From assembly GCA_019414205.1 (NCBI GenBank), contig DXML01000008.1, positions 1 through 19,785 of the forward strand: 19,785 nt of DNA, written 5' to 3'. Below, piece by piece: positions 1 through 6,998 of this stretch (position 1 is its first letter; each line of letters begins with the position of its first letter). Made by a program: the position numbers and the translations under genes. Below the pieces are notes generated by a model, which searched no databases, was not told the origin of the DNA, and saw nothing but the letters and a program-made list of their open reading frames with translations. Source of the stretch: Collinsella sp. (GTDB taxonomy: Bacteria > Actinomycetota > Coriobacteriia > Coriobacteriales > Coriobacteriaceae).

Positions 1-2
1 CC

Positions 3-34
3 ATTATACCACGGTGGCATCACCTATATGTCAA
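3..34 (-). promoter_or_regulatory. Possible promoter reading leftwards out of the window
   Basis: On the minus strand there is a perfect -35 (TTGACA, 29-34) and a perfect extended -10 (TGGTATAAT, with TATAAT at 3-8). The spacer is 20 bp, longer than the usual 17, so the match is not ideal, although an extended -10 can partly compensate. It would drive a gene lying beyond the left edge. Confidence 0.4.
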
Positions 35-117
35 TTATGGTCTAACAGAGCCAAACAAAATACAGGCGTATCTATGCAAAAACACCGATTCTGTTGCGCA
101 TCTTTGCCCAAAACGCA

Positions 118-182
118 GTTGCGGTGAAATAGTTCCTGTTTGGGCGGCATAAGCCGAAAAACAAGAACTATTCCGCCGCAAC
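118..182. repeat. Nested hairpin (65 bp palindrome)
   Basis: Four successive complementary blocks nest inside each other: 118-124 with 176-182 (GTTGCGG/CCGCAAC), 128-135 with 165-172 (AATAGTTC/GAACTATT), 137-141 with 159-163, and 145-148 with 153-156 around an ATAA loop. It lies between pflA and the putative leftward promoter. It has no T-run, so it is not a textbook terminator. It may be a REP-like palindrome or an RNA structure. Confidence 0.6.
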
Positions 183-219
183 TTGACGGGGCTCCTTAGC
201 AATCAACTAGGTGCCGGGG

Positions 220-250
220 GCACTCATTTAAGTCTGTCCCCAATGAGTGC
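220..250 (-). terminator. Hairpin directly after pflA
   Basis: A 9-bp perfect stem (GCACTCATT 220-228 with AATGAGTGC 242-250) starts three bases beyond the pflA stop codon. There is no clear U-run after it on the minus strand, so it may be a factor-dependent or stabilising 3' hairpin, or a piece of a dispersed repeat, rather than a strong intrinsic terminator. Confidence 0.4.
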
Positions 251-252
251 TG

Positions 253-1092
253 CTAGCCGATGGCGTTTTTGAGTTCCGCACGGCGCTTTTTCATGCCCGT
301 CATGACTGCGTTGCGCAGCTCGGGCATGCGCGCGGTATCCATCTGAGGCACGCCCTCAAGCTTATAGGGAATGCCCAGTTGCTCGTACTTGACGACACCC
401 ATCGTGTGATACGGCAGCATCTCCAAACCCACCACGTTGTGCCATGGAGCGATCAGGCGACCGAGCTTCTCGCATTCCTCCACCGTATCGGTGATACCCG
501 GCACTACCACGTGGCGAATAACAACCTTAATCTTGCGACGAGCAAGCTCATCGCCAAACGCCAGGATGCGTGCAGGATCGCAACCGGTCAGCTTTTTATG
601 CTCGACGGGATCGGCATGCTTAATGTCGAGCAGCACCATATCGGTCTCGTTGAGCACAGCATCGAACTTCTCGGGGTGGTTGGGGTCAAACGCATATCCG
701 CAGCTGTCAAGGCAGGTATGCACGCGGCCATCGGGGTTGTTGTGCATTGCACGGAACAGGTCGGCCAAAAACTCGGGCTGCAGGAGCGGCTCGCCACCCG
801 AAACCGTAATTCCGCCGCTGCGGTAAAACTCATGGTTACTCTGGAACTCGTCCATCAGGTGCTCGACGGTCACCATGGTGCCGCCGTTAACCGACCAGGT
901 ATCGGGGTTGTGGCAATACGCACAACGCATGGGGCAGCCCTGAACAAACACCACAAAGCGGATGCCGGGTCCGTCGACCGTTCCCATCGTTTCAATCGAA
1001 TGTACGCGGCCCAGGGTAAACGCAGAGTCCTCGGGACGAGCATCCACACCTTCGAGCGTCATCTCAGCCATTCCCGCTACCATGCCTTTCAT
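253..1092 (-). CDS. pflA: Pyruvate formate-lyase activating enzyme (radical SAM)
   Basis: This is the cytosolic radical-SAM enzyme that abstracts a hydrogen from the PFL glycine to install the glycyl radical. The 279-residue protein has the CX3CX2C cluster motif (C53, C57, C60, in GCPMRCAYC), which binds a [4Fe-4S] cluster, and an SGGEP motif at about residues 98-102. HTCLDSCGY resembles the E. coli PflA segment. The length is slightly above the usual 245-265 because of an N-terminal extension. Methionines at residues 1, 4, 8 and 11 are all possible starts and none has a strong ribosome binding site, so the true start may be 1062-1092. It lies 7.6 kb from the PFL genes, downstream of degV with a 166-bp gap and its own candidate -10. 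The family call is firm; only the start is uncertain. Confidence 0.95.
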   Translation of the reverse strand: MKGMVAGMAEMTLEGVDARPEDSAFTLGRVHSIETMGTVDGPGIRFVVFVQGCPMRCAYCHNPDTWSVNGGTMVTVEHLMDEFQSNHEFYRSGGITVSGGEPLLQPEFLADLFRAMHNNPDGRVHTCLDSCGYAFDPNHPEKFDAVLNETDMVLLDIKHADPVEHKKLTGCDPARILAFGDELARRKIKVVIRHVVVPGITDTVEECEKLGRLIAPWHNVVGLEMLPYHTMGVVKYEQLGIPYKLEGVPQMDTARMPELRNAVMTGMKKRRAELKNAIG

Positions 1093-1120
1093 TGGTTTTA
1101 GCTACATAAATGCCAGAGTC

Positions 1121-1148
1121 ATTCTAGCCCACACGCATGACGGTGAAA
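1121..1148 (-). promoter_or_regulatory. Candidate pflA promoter
   Basis: A -10 hexamer TAGAAT (1121-1126, minus strand) lies about 30 bp before the first pflA start, with a weak -35 (TTTCAC or GTTTCA) about 16-17 bp upstream. This would allow pflA to be transcribed independently of degV. The -35 match is poor. Confidence 0.35.
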
Positions 1149-1258
1149 CGGTTTGGCGGCCAATTGGGTTGTCCTATTTGGCCCCGCGCAAGAGCGGCGG
1201 AAAGGTTATCGCAACCCGCCCGCCGCTGTGGCGATAGATATCAATAGACGCCAGGCCT

Positions 1259-2113
1259 TTACGCCTTAAGCGTAAGCACCGCGCCAAAGGCAGTCGGACC
1301 GCAATGGCTCGAGATGACGCCGCCGACCTGAGTCCAGGTAACGTCCTTAAAGCCCAGATCGTGCGCATAGACTTCCATGTCGTCGCGCAGCTCCTCGGAA
1401 AGACCCACCGAATACGCCAGGCCAATATGCGAGTAGTCGATCTCGCCCTTCGCTACCATGTGGTCAAGAAAGGCACGGGCGCACTTGAGCATAGAGCCGC
1501 GGAACTTCTTGGTCGCCACGAACTTGCCGCCCGTCACCTCAATGCAGGGCTTAATCTTGAGCAGGTGGGCACCAAGGAACGCAACGTTGGACAAGCGGCC
1601 ACCCGCCTTAAGGAAGGCAAGGTCGGTAGGAACAAAGCCCAGCAGCACGCGGTCCATGACAGAATTGGTGAAGGCGAAAATCTCGTCGACGGTGGCATCG
1701 GGATGAGCCTCAATATACTTGGCGGTCTCGACGGCAACGAGCGACTGACCCACCGAGACAAAGCGCGTGTCCATGGAAAACACGTAGTCGCGCCCCTTAG
1801 CTGCAATCTTAGAGGACTGATGCGAGCAGGTCGTGGCCTCGGAATATGCAAGATGCAAAATGGTCGCATCGGGCTGCCCAGCGTGAATGCGGTCGTACAC
1901 GTGAGCAAAATCCGCAGGCGAGCAGCCACTGGTCTTGGGCATAACGCCAAACTCGTTACAGCGCGAGTAAATCTCGAGCGGATCGATGGAGCCGTCCTCA
2001 ACGGTCTCGTCACCAATTGTGACATGCATGGGCACGCGCACGATGCCGTAGCGCTCGCAGAGCTCCGGCGTCACATCCGACCCAGACTCAACCACGATTA
2101 CGTACTTGCCCAT
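1259..2113 (-). CDS. DegV family protein (fatty-acid-binding FakB-like)
   Basis: From the chosen start the protein is 284 residues, the usual DegV length. It begins MGKYVIVVESGSDVTPEL, which carries the family's N-terminal S-x-SD motif. TSGCSPADF matches the TSxxSP lipid-carboxylate contact loop. DegV/FakB proteins bind a fatty acid and, in many bacteria, present it to the kinase FakA for phosphorylation and entry into phospholipid synthesis; no fakA is visible here. The reading frame runs open 35 codons further upstream, but that extension (starting at 2218) looks non-coding and does not resemble the family, so I place the start at 2113. The Shine-Dalgarno sequence there is weak. A promoter with a long leader lies upstream. 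The substrate is unknown. Confidence 0.88.
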   Translation of the reverse strand: MGKYVIVVESGSDVTPELCERYGIVRVPMHVTIGDETVEDGSIDPLEIYSRCNEFGVMPKTSGCSPADFAHVYDRIHAGQPDATILHLAYSEATTCSHQSSKIAAKGRDYVFSMDTRFVSVGQSLVAVETAKYIEAHPDATVDEIFAFTNSVMDRVLLGFVPTDLAFLKAGGRLSNVAFLGAHLLKIKPCIEVTGGKFVATKKFRGSMLKCARAFLDHMVAKGEIDYSHIGLAYSVGLSEELRDDMEVYAHDLGFKDVTWTQVGGVISSHCGPTAFGAVLTLKA

Positions 2114-2182
2114 TCTTATCACGACCCATCTCGACGTTGGCTTTTCACTACATGACACACGCCCTGCGCACTGTTGCACAAC

Positions 2183-2238
2183 GGCGTCCAAGCGCCAAAG
2201 AGACGCCGCCCCTTGCACACAACAAAGGACAGCGTCTC
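2183..2238 (-). promoter_or_regulatory. degV leader with two mutually exclusive short stems
   Basis: Within the roughly 145-nt leader, segment 2200-2207 can pair either with 2232-2238 (GAGACGC/GCGTCTC, 7 bp) or with 2183-2188 (GGCGTC/GACGCC, 6 bp). Such an alternative pairing could be attenuation-like, but no U-run follows, so the role is uncertain. Confidence 0.25.
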
Positions 2239-2264
2239 CCTGGAAAACTCCGTGCTTATCTGAG

Positions 2265-2293
2265 ATTCTACACGGTTTATTAAGGAGTGTTAC
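2265..2293 (-). promoter_or_regulatory. Candidate degV promoter
   Basis: On the minus strand there is a -35 GTAACA (2288-2293) and a -10 TAGAAT (2265-2270), with a 17-bp spacer. Transcription would start near 2258, giving a leader of about 145 nt before the ATG at 2113. Two direct repeats lie immediately upstream of the -35. Confidence 0.55.
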
Positions 2294-2302
2294 TTATTCC
2301 GC

Positions 2303-2331
2303 AAACGGTAGCTATACGCGATAAACGGTAG
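2303..2331. repeat. Tandem AAACGGTAG direct repeats upstream of the degV promoter
   Basis: AAACGGTAG occurs at 2303-2311 and again at 2323-2331, 20 bp apart start to start, just upstream of the degV -35. The two-helical-turn spacing is typical of tandem binding by a regulator on one DNA face. Related motifs occur at 6927-6958 and 11008-11020. Confidence 0.55.
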
Positions 2332-2390
2332 TTGGCCGCGGCAACTGCGACACATTCCGCCCAGCAAGTCAAATCGTGCTCCATGCACGG

Positions 2391-3833
2391 TTAATGAGCG
2401 AGGCGGTAGAAATCCATCGACGCCGCACCCTCGGCGTGCAGCTCCATCGCCGGAACCGCCGGCGAATAGGTACGGCTCGTAAGTGCTACCTCACCACCGT
2501 TGGCAAAAATCTCGACCATCGTACTGTCCGAAAGCACGCGCAAATCGCGAAGCTCGCTTAGCTCGATCGACCTCTGGTCGCGCCCATAGCCTTCGTCACG
2601 CATGCCGAGGGTAAGCGTCCCGTCTGCATAGCGCACAAAGACACCCTTGCGAATCTCGAGCTCGACCATCTTGGCTCCCTCACAGGAAACCACGACATCA
2701 AACAGGCGTCCCGGCTCCTCAACGGTCTCACCGCCTACAGCACGAACGCAATCGCCGCGCATTCTCTCAATCTCGTGCGCCGGCTGCTGGCAGAGCTTGC
2801 CATCGCGTATGCTCAGCTCTCGCGGCACCGTCAACGCGCACTGCCACCCGCGTGTAACCGTCGGGCTTTCTGCCGTCGCATCGGGGCAACCAGACCACCC
2901 GATCATCAAACGTCGACCCGCAGCATCCTCAAAGGACTGCGGAGCATAGAAATCAAAACCGGCATCGACCATCGGGGGCATGCCCTGCCCGACGATTTTA
3001 AAGCTCGGCGCCTCCCAATCGGCCTCGATGGGGAACCACACGCACTGATGCGGATTGCGGTAACGCCAACCATCGGCAGGCACACCCTGCGGACAGCAAA
3101 CGAGAATAAGCTCACCATCGAGCTCAAACAGATCGGGGCACTCCCACATAAAGCCAAACTTCTCGCCCAACTCAATGCGCGTCGCATAGCTCCAGTCCTC
3201 AAGATTGCGCGAGGTATAGACAAGCACGCAGCCACGGTCGTCTTTCGTACGAGCGCCCAGAACCATGTAGTAGATACCATCGTGCTCAAGGATCTTGGGG
3301 TCGCGCACGTGCGTACCGATATCGTCGGGGTAATCGACCGGTCCAACAGCTATGCACTTCTCGCCCAATTCGTCGGGATTCTCGGCAACCATATGAATCT
3401 GGTTTTGCTCACGGCCCGTCAACACGTAGTCGTAATCATCGCGGTCAAAATGCTTGACGTTGCCGGTATAGAAGTAGTGAATCTTGCCGTCGTGTACAAA
3501 GGCAGAACCAGAATACGCTCCGCTCGAATCCAAATCGGAATCGGGGAACAGCACAGGGCCGCGATTCTCGTACGTCACAAAATCCTTTGTTGTCAGATGA
3601 TTCCAAAGCACTGGACCGCCATGCGCAGCATCGAATGGATCGTATTGGTGATAGATGTGATACGTATCACCGATCTGCACCAAACCGTTGGGGTCGTTGA
3701 GCCAGCCAAGCTCAGGCTCCACATGGAACAGGAGCCTATCGGGGTCGGACGCGATGCGACCCGCCGTCTCATCCTGTCCGGCACGCCACTGCTCATAGTC
3801 CGCGCGTGTCACCTTATTTTTTTGATTAAACAT
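2391..3833 (-). CDS. scrB: GH32 sucrose-6-phosphate hydrolase / beta-fructofuranosidase
   Basis: This 480-residue cytosolic hydrolase has all three catalytic signatures of GH32. WLNDPNG (residues 44-50) carries the nucleophile D47, RDP (177-179) carries the transition-state stabiliser, and the EC motif (WECPDLF, E231) carries the acid/base. The five-bladed propeller is followed by a C-terminal beta-sandwich region from about residue 350. There is no signal peptide. It would hydrolyse the sucrose-6-phosphate made by the PTS permease gene immediately upstream, giving glucose-6-phosphate and fructose. The start codon has only a weak Shine-Dalgarno sequence and is separated from the PTS gene by a 101-bp gap containing a hairpin, so expression may be reduced relative to the upstream genes. 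Exact substrate (sucrose phosphate or another fructoside phosphate) is inferred from context. Confidence 0.92.
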   Translation of the reverse strand: MFNQKNKVTRADYEQWRAGQDETAGRIASDPDRLLFHVEPELGWLNDPNGLVQIGDTYHIYHQYDPFDAAHGGPVLWNHLTTKDFVTYENRGPVLFPDSDLDSSGAYSGSAFVHDGKIHYFYTGNVKHFDRDDYDYVLTGREQNQIHMVAENPDELGEKCIAVGPVDYPDDIGTHVRDPKILEHDGIYYMVLGARTKDDRGCVLVYTSRNLEDWSYATRIELGEKFGFMWECPDLFELDGELILVCCPQGVPADGWRYRNPHQCVWFPIEADWEAPSFKIVGQGMPPMVDAGFDFYAPQSFEDAAGRRLMIGWSGCPDATAESPTVTRGWQCALTVPRELSIRDGKLCQQPAHEIERMRGDCVRAVGGETVEEPGRLFDVVVSCEGAKMVELEIRKGVFVRYADGTLTLGMRDEGYGRDQRSIELSELRDLRVLSDSTMVEIFANGGEVALTSRTYSPAVPAMELHAEGAASMDFYRLAH

Positions 3834-3855
3834 CGCCGTTGACTTTCTCGTCTAT

Positions 3856-3896
3856 GGGAAAGGACGCTCGACTCACACGAGCCGAACGCCCTTCCC
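3856..3896 (-). promoter_or_regulatory. Intercistronic hairpin between PTS and GH32 genes
   Basis: In the minus-strand RNA, GGGAAGGG (3889-3896) pairs with CCUUUCCC (3856-3863) through one G-U pair. An inner CUCG/CGAG stem lies at 78-81 and 67-70 of the 3800s. No U-run follows, so it is better read as an mRNA processing or stability hairpin, or a leaky terminator, inside the operon. Confidence 0.5.
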
Positions 3897-3934
3897 CAAA
3901 TGGACTTATCCGCACATTACGCTGAACGACTCAA

Positions 3935-5386
3935 CTAGAAGCTAACGTCGAAACCAGCGCCAGCGCCCTCTTCATCGGTGGTCGGCACGCCCTTTGCCTT
4001 GTTGTAGGCAAAGATCAAGACGATCGGCACGATGAAGGCGATGAGATTGCCAGCCACATACCACACGAGCGTCTCGGGCGTGACGATGAGCAGGCCAAGC
4101 ACGCCGGTCAGGCCCTGACCGATGGCGCGCACCTCAAAGAGCTTCACGAAGGCACCGCCGCAGCCTGCACCGATGCAAGCGCAGATGAACGGGATGATCG
4201 AGTAGCGCATGTTTGCAGCAAAGATTGCGGGCTCGGAGATACCGACCAGCGTCGGGATAAAGGACGACATGCAGATGTTGCGCTCTTTGGAATGCTTCTT
4301 ATGAATGAGGTACATGCCGATGGCGCCGCCGCCCTGGGCGATGATGGAAACCGACCAGATTGCCTGGATGTAGTTGAAACCAGTCGTGGCAACGAGGTTT
4401 GCCTCGATACCCTGGATGAACTGATGCGTACCGGTAACGACGAGCGGCTGCAGGAATGCGGCAAAGACAAAGGCACCGAAGACGCCCATCCTGTTGTACA
4501 GGATATCGATTACGCCGGCGAGGACGTCGCCGATCAGGTTGCCGAGCGGGCCGAACACGGTGAACAGGGCAACGTTAGCAAGAATCAGGGTAACGGTCGG
4601 GACAAAGACGAACGAAACGACCTCGGGGATGTACTTCTGGGCAATCTTTTCGACCTTGGCCATAAACCAGGCAGTCAGGATTGCAGGGAACACGCCGCCC
4701 TGGAAAGCAACCATGGGAATGGAGAGCGGACCAAAGTTCCAGTACTCAGCACCCGTCGGGTCCATAACAAACGCATTGCGGTTCATAAGGCTCGGGTGAA
4801 CCATGACGATACCGACGAGGATGCCCAGAATCGGGTTACCGCCAAAACGCTTCACCGCGCTGTACATAACCAGGACAGGCAGGTAGTCAAACGTGGTGGC
4901 GATAATGGCAAAGAAGCTTGCGAGGTTCTTGAGGAACTCGCTGTGGTCGGCAAGGCTGCCCTCCATGCCAAAGAGGCCGTTGGCAACGATCAGCGACTTA
5001 AGGCCGATGATGATAGCAGCGCCGACGAAAGCGGGAATGATGGGGATAAAGATGTCCGAGAATACCTTGAGGACCGAGAAGAACTTGCCCTTCTTGTCCG
5101 CCTCGGCGCCCTTGACCTCGGAAGCGCTGATCTCCTTAACGCCCGTCAGAGCCATAAACTCATCGTAGACCTTGTTGACGGTACCGGTACCGAAGATGAT
5201 CATGAGCTGGCCGCTGTTGTACAGCACGCCCTTGACGCCGTCGATGTTCTCGAGCTCGGCTTTGTTGTACTTGCTCGTATCCTTGAGCACCAGACGCAGA
5301 CGCGTAACGCAATGCGTGGCGCCCTCGATGTTCTCCAGACCGCCGACGTTATCGACGACTTGCTGAGACACTACTTTGTAGTCCAT
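3935..5386 (-). CDS. scrA: PTS sucrose/beta-glucoside-type transporter, EIIBC
   Basis: This membrane permease phosphorylates its sugar during import. From the chosen start (483 residues) the N-terminal EIIB domain spans about residues 1-85, with the phosphorylated cysteine C26 in THCVTRLR, the typical glucose-superfamily EIIB site. The EIIC domain follows from about residue 100, with roughly ten hydrophobic segments. There is no C-terminal EIIA domain, so phosphate must come from an EIIA encoded elsewhere. Two starts are possible: the ATG at 5398, and the ATG at 5386, which is preceded by GGAGAGG at good spacing. I prefer 5386. The gene lies 45 bp after the GH32-like gene, with a palindromic LacI-type operator in that gap. 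Sucrose as substrate is inferred from the neighbouring GH32 and LacI genes; trehalose or another glucoside is less likely. Confidence 0.93.
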   Translation of the reverse strand: MDYKVVSQQVVDNVGGLENIEGATHCVTRLRLVLKDTSKYNKAELENIDGVKGVLYNSGQLMIIFGTGTVNKVYDEFMALTGVKEISASEVKGAEADKKGKFFSVLKVFSDIFIPIIPAFVGAAIIIGLKSLIVANGLFGMEGSLADHSEFLKNLASFFAIIATTFDYLPVLVMYSAVKRFGGNPILGILVGIVMVHPSLMNRNAFVMDPTGAEYWNFGPLSIPMVAFQGGVFPAILTAWFMAKVEKIAQKYIPEVVSFVFVPTVTLILANVALFTVFGPLGNLIGDVLAGVIDILYNRMGVFGAFVFAAFLQPLVVTGTHQFIQGIEANLVATTGFNYIQAIWSVSIIAQGGGAIGMYLIHKKHSKERNICMSSFIPTLVGISEPAIFAANMRYSIIPFICACIGAGCGGAFVKLFEVRAIGQGLTGVLGLLIVTPETLVWYVAGNLIAFIVPIVLIFAYNKAKGVPTTDEEGAGAGFDVSF

Positions 5387-5411
5387 GTTCCTCTCCATTC
5401 CCTTACGAAAT

Positions 5412-5428
5412 CATAAAACGTTTTGATG
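5412..5428. promoter_or_regulatory. LacI-type operator before the PTS gene
   Basis: A perfect 10-bp palindrome AAAACGTTTT (5415-5424) with partly symmetric flanks (CAT...GATG) lies in the 45-bp gap between the GH32-like gene and the EIIBC gene. It matches the core of the operators at 6864-6896 and 8030-8044. Inside an operon it could act as a roadblock or mark a secondary promoter. Confidence 0.65.
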
Positions 5429-5431
5429 CCA

Positions 5432-6814
5432 TTACAGAGACGCGATCGTTGCATTTGCGCACTTGAGCGTACCGTCGGTGACCGTCAGCGCCACACCCTG
5501 GCCCTGCTTATTGCAGAAGCGCGCGTTAAGCGCAACATCATCGACAAAGATGGTCGCGATATCGTCGTCAACGACCAGGCGCACATGATGAGTGCCCTCG
5601 CCCTTAAAGAACAACGGACGCTCGAGGCCCATGTTGTTGACCTGGAACCACGGATACTGGGGGGCCGCCGTAAACTCGAGCTTGCCCTCACGCAGGTTGG
5701 CGCGGAACTCATAGGCAAGACCGGACTCGGCGTCCTCGGCAAGCTTCACCGAGAAGCCGGCAGCGTCACCGGCGAGCTCGATGTCGGCATCGAGCATATA
5801 GGTGGAACCGGCATCCGCGGCGAGCACCTGCTCGACCTTGCCCGACTCGCAGGAAAGCTCAAAGGCCTCGACTGCCTTAGCCTCGCCAAAGGCGCCAAGC
5901 ATGCTGTCGGGGAGCTTGGTGCCGAGCGTTCCGTCGGCACGCTGAACGATCTCGAGAGGCATAAAGGTACCACCCCACAGGTAAGAGCTGGGGTCACCGC
6001 CCTCGTCACGCGTAGGAACCCAACCAAAGAGAACGCGGCGCTCGCCATCAAATGCGGTACGCGCGGCATAGTACGCGCGGCCATCGAAGGAATCGTCCGC
6101 AGGAGTGATCCAAGGACCGTTGATGGAGCGAGACATGCGATAACGGGTCTTGTTGCCATCACTGTACTCGGAGAACACCAGATACCACCAGTCGCCCATC
6201 TTAAAGAGATCAGGCATCTCGAACATGGTGTACAAGCCCGGATTCCACCAGTCGCCCTGGAACTCCCAGGTATCCAGGTCCTTGGAGGTGAACTTGACCA
6301 AACGACCGGTCATCAGACGCTTGTCCTCGCCCACACGCGTGCCGAGGATGAGCATGTACTCTTCGTTCTCCTCATCCCAAAGCACAAAGGGATCGCGCCA
6401 GTTGCGGTCATCGTAACCCTCCTGGGGCGGAAGCAGCGTCTCGGCGATGTTCTTCTCCCACTTGACGGCGTCGTCACTCGTTGCGTGAAGAAGAACCTGC
6501 TTCATCAAGCGTGCGCGGACCTTATCGCGATTGCAACCAGTGTAGAGCGCATGGTACTTGTCGCCCACCTTAAACACCGTGCCGGCATAAACATACTGGT
6601 CGACTTCCTCGTCGCCGCCACGCTCAAGGCTCTCGCCAAAGTCCTTGTAGTTGACGAAATCCTTGGTCGTAGCGAGTGCCCAGCCAAACGGCTCTCCGAA
6701 AGGTCCGGGGTTACGCGTGTCACGCTGATGATAGAGATAGAACGTGCCGTCCTCGCCGTACGGCATGATGTCGCCTACCCAAATTCCCTCAGGCTGGTAA
6801 TACACCTTGTGCAT
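5432..6814 (-). CDS. Divergent GH32-like glycosidase
   Basis: From the chosen start the protein is 460 residues and cytosolic. It resembles GH32 throughout but with altered signatures. The first is WVGDIMP in place of WMNDPNG, which keeps the nucleophile Asp (residue 15). WRDPFV retains the RDP Asp (residue 141). EMPDLF replaces the usual ECPD and keeps the acid/base Glu (residue 199). A C-terminal beta-sandwich region (about 320-460) is recognisable. All three catalytic carboxylates are therefore present, and the protein is probably active, perhaps on a fructoside other than sucrose-6-phosphate. The frame is open 15 codons upstream, but the ATG at 6814 has GGAAAGGAAG at good spacing and gives the natural N-terminus. 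It is the first gene after a LacI-controlled promoter and precedes the PTS gene. Confidence 0.85.
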   Translation of the reverse strand: MHKVYYQPEGIWVGDIMPYGEDGTFYLYHQRDTRNPGPFGEPFGWALATTKDFVNYKDFGESLERGGDEEVDQYVYAGTVFKVGDKYHALYTGCNRDKVRARLMKQVLLHATSDDAVKWEKNIAETLLPPQEGYDDRNWRDPFVLWDEENEEYMLILGTRVGEDKRLMTGRLVKFTSKDLDTWEFQGDWWNPGLYTMFEMPDLFKMGDWWYLVFSEYSDGNKTRYRMSRSINGPWITPADDSFDGRAYYAARTAFDGERRVLFGWVPTRDEGGDPSSYLWGGTFMPLEIVQRADGTLGTKLPDSMLGAFGEAKAVEAFELSCESGKVEQVLAADAGSTYMLDADIELAGDAAGFSVKLAEDAESGLAYEFRANLREGKLEFTAAPQYPWFQVNNMGLERPLFFKGEGTHHVRLVVDDDIATIFVDDVALNARFCNKQGQGVALTVTDGTLKCANATIASL

Positions 6815-6857
6815 CCGAGACTTCCTTTCCCACAAGATACTAACTCGGTACAACTGC

Positions 6858-6886
6858 AAGATATGTCAATCGTTTTCATATGTCAA
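6858..6886 (-). promoter_or_regulatory. Promoter of the sucrose/fructoside operon
   Basis: On the minus strand a consensus -35 TTGACA (6881-6886) and a -10 TATCTT (6858-6863) are separated by exactly 17 bp, about 45 bp before the GH32-like start codon. Two LacI-type operators overlap it, one covering the -35 and one the spacer. Confidence 0.75.
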
Positions 6887-6896
6887 ACGTTTTCAC
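6864..6896. promoter_or_regulatory. Two back-to-back LacI-type operators
   Basis: TGTCAATCGTTTTCAT (6864-6879) and TGTCAAACGTTTTCAC (6881-6896) are direct repeats with a 17-bp period. They share the half-site TGTCA and the core ACGTTT with the site in front of the LacI-family gene. They cover the -35 and the -35/-10 spacer of the operon promoter, so binding should repress it. Confidence 0.7.
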
Positions 6897-6926
6897 ACCA
6901 ATACATCTTTTCGCAGTTCCAGTCGT

Positions 6927-6958
6927 CGGCAAACGGTTGACATATGCCGGCGAACGGT
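6927..6958. repeat. Tandem CGGCRAACGGT direct repeats upstream of the operon promoter
   Basis: CGGCAAACGGT (6927-6937) and CGGCGAACGGT (6948-6958) differ at one base and are exactly 21 bp apart. They lie about 40-70 bp upstream of the promoter -35, a normal activator position, and resemble the repeats upstream of degV. Confidence 0.55.
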
Positions 6959-6998
6959 CGTCAGAGGCGTTTGAGGAATTCTTTTGGCACGGGATGAA

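Noticed and set aside
2303..2331. CRISPR-like array from the repeated AAACGGTAG
   Set aside because: Only two short copies exist; this fits a tandem regulator site, not a CRISPR.
5423..6940. 505-codon plus-strand open frame opposite the GH32-like gene
   Set aside because: It covers the promoter and operators of the real gene and has no recognisable domain.
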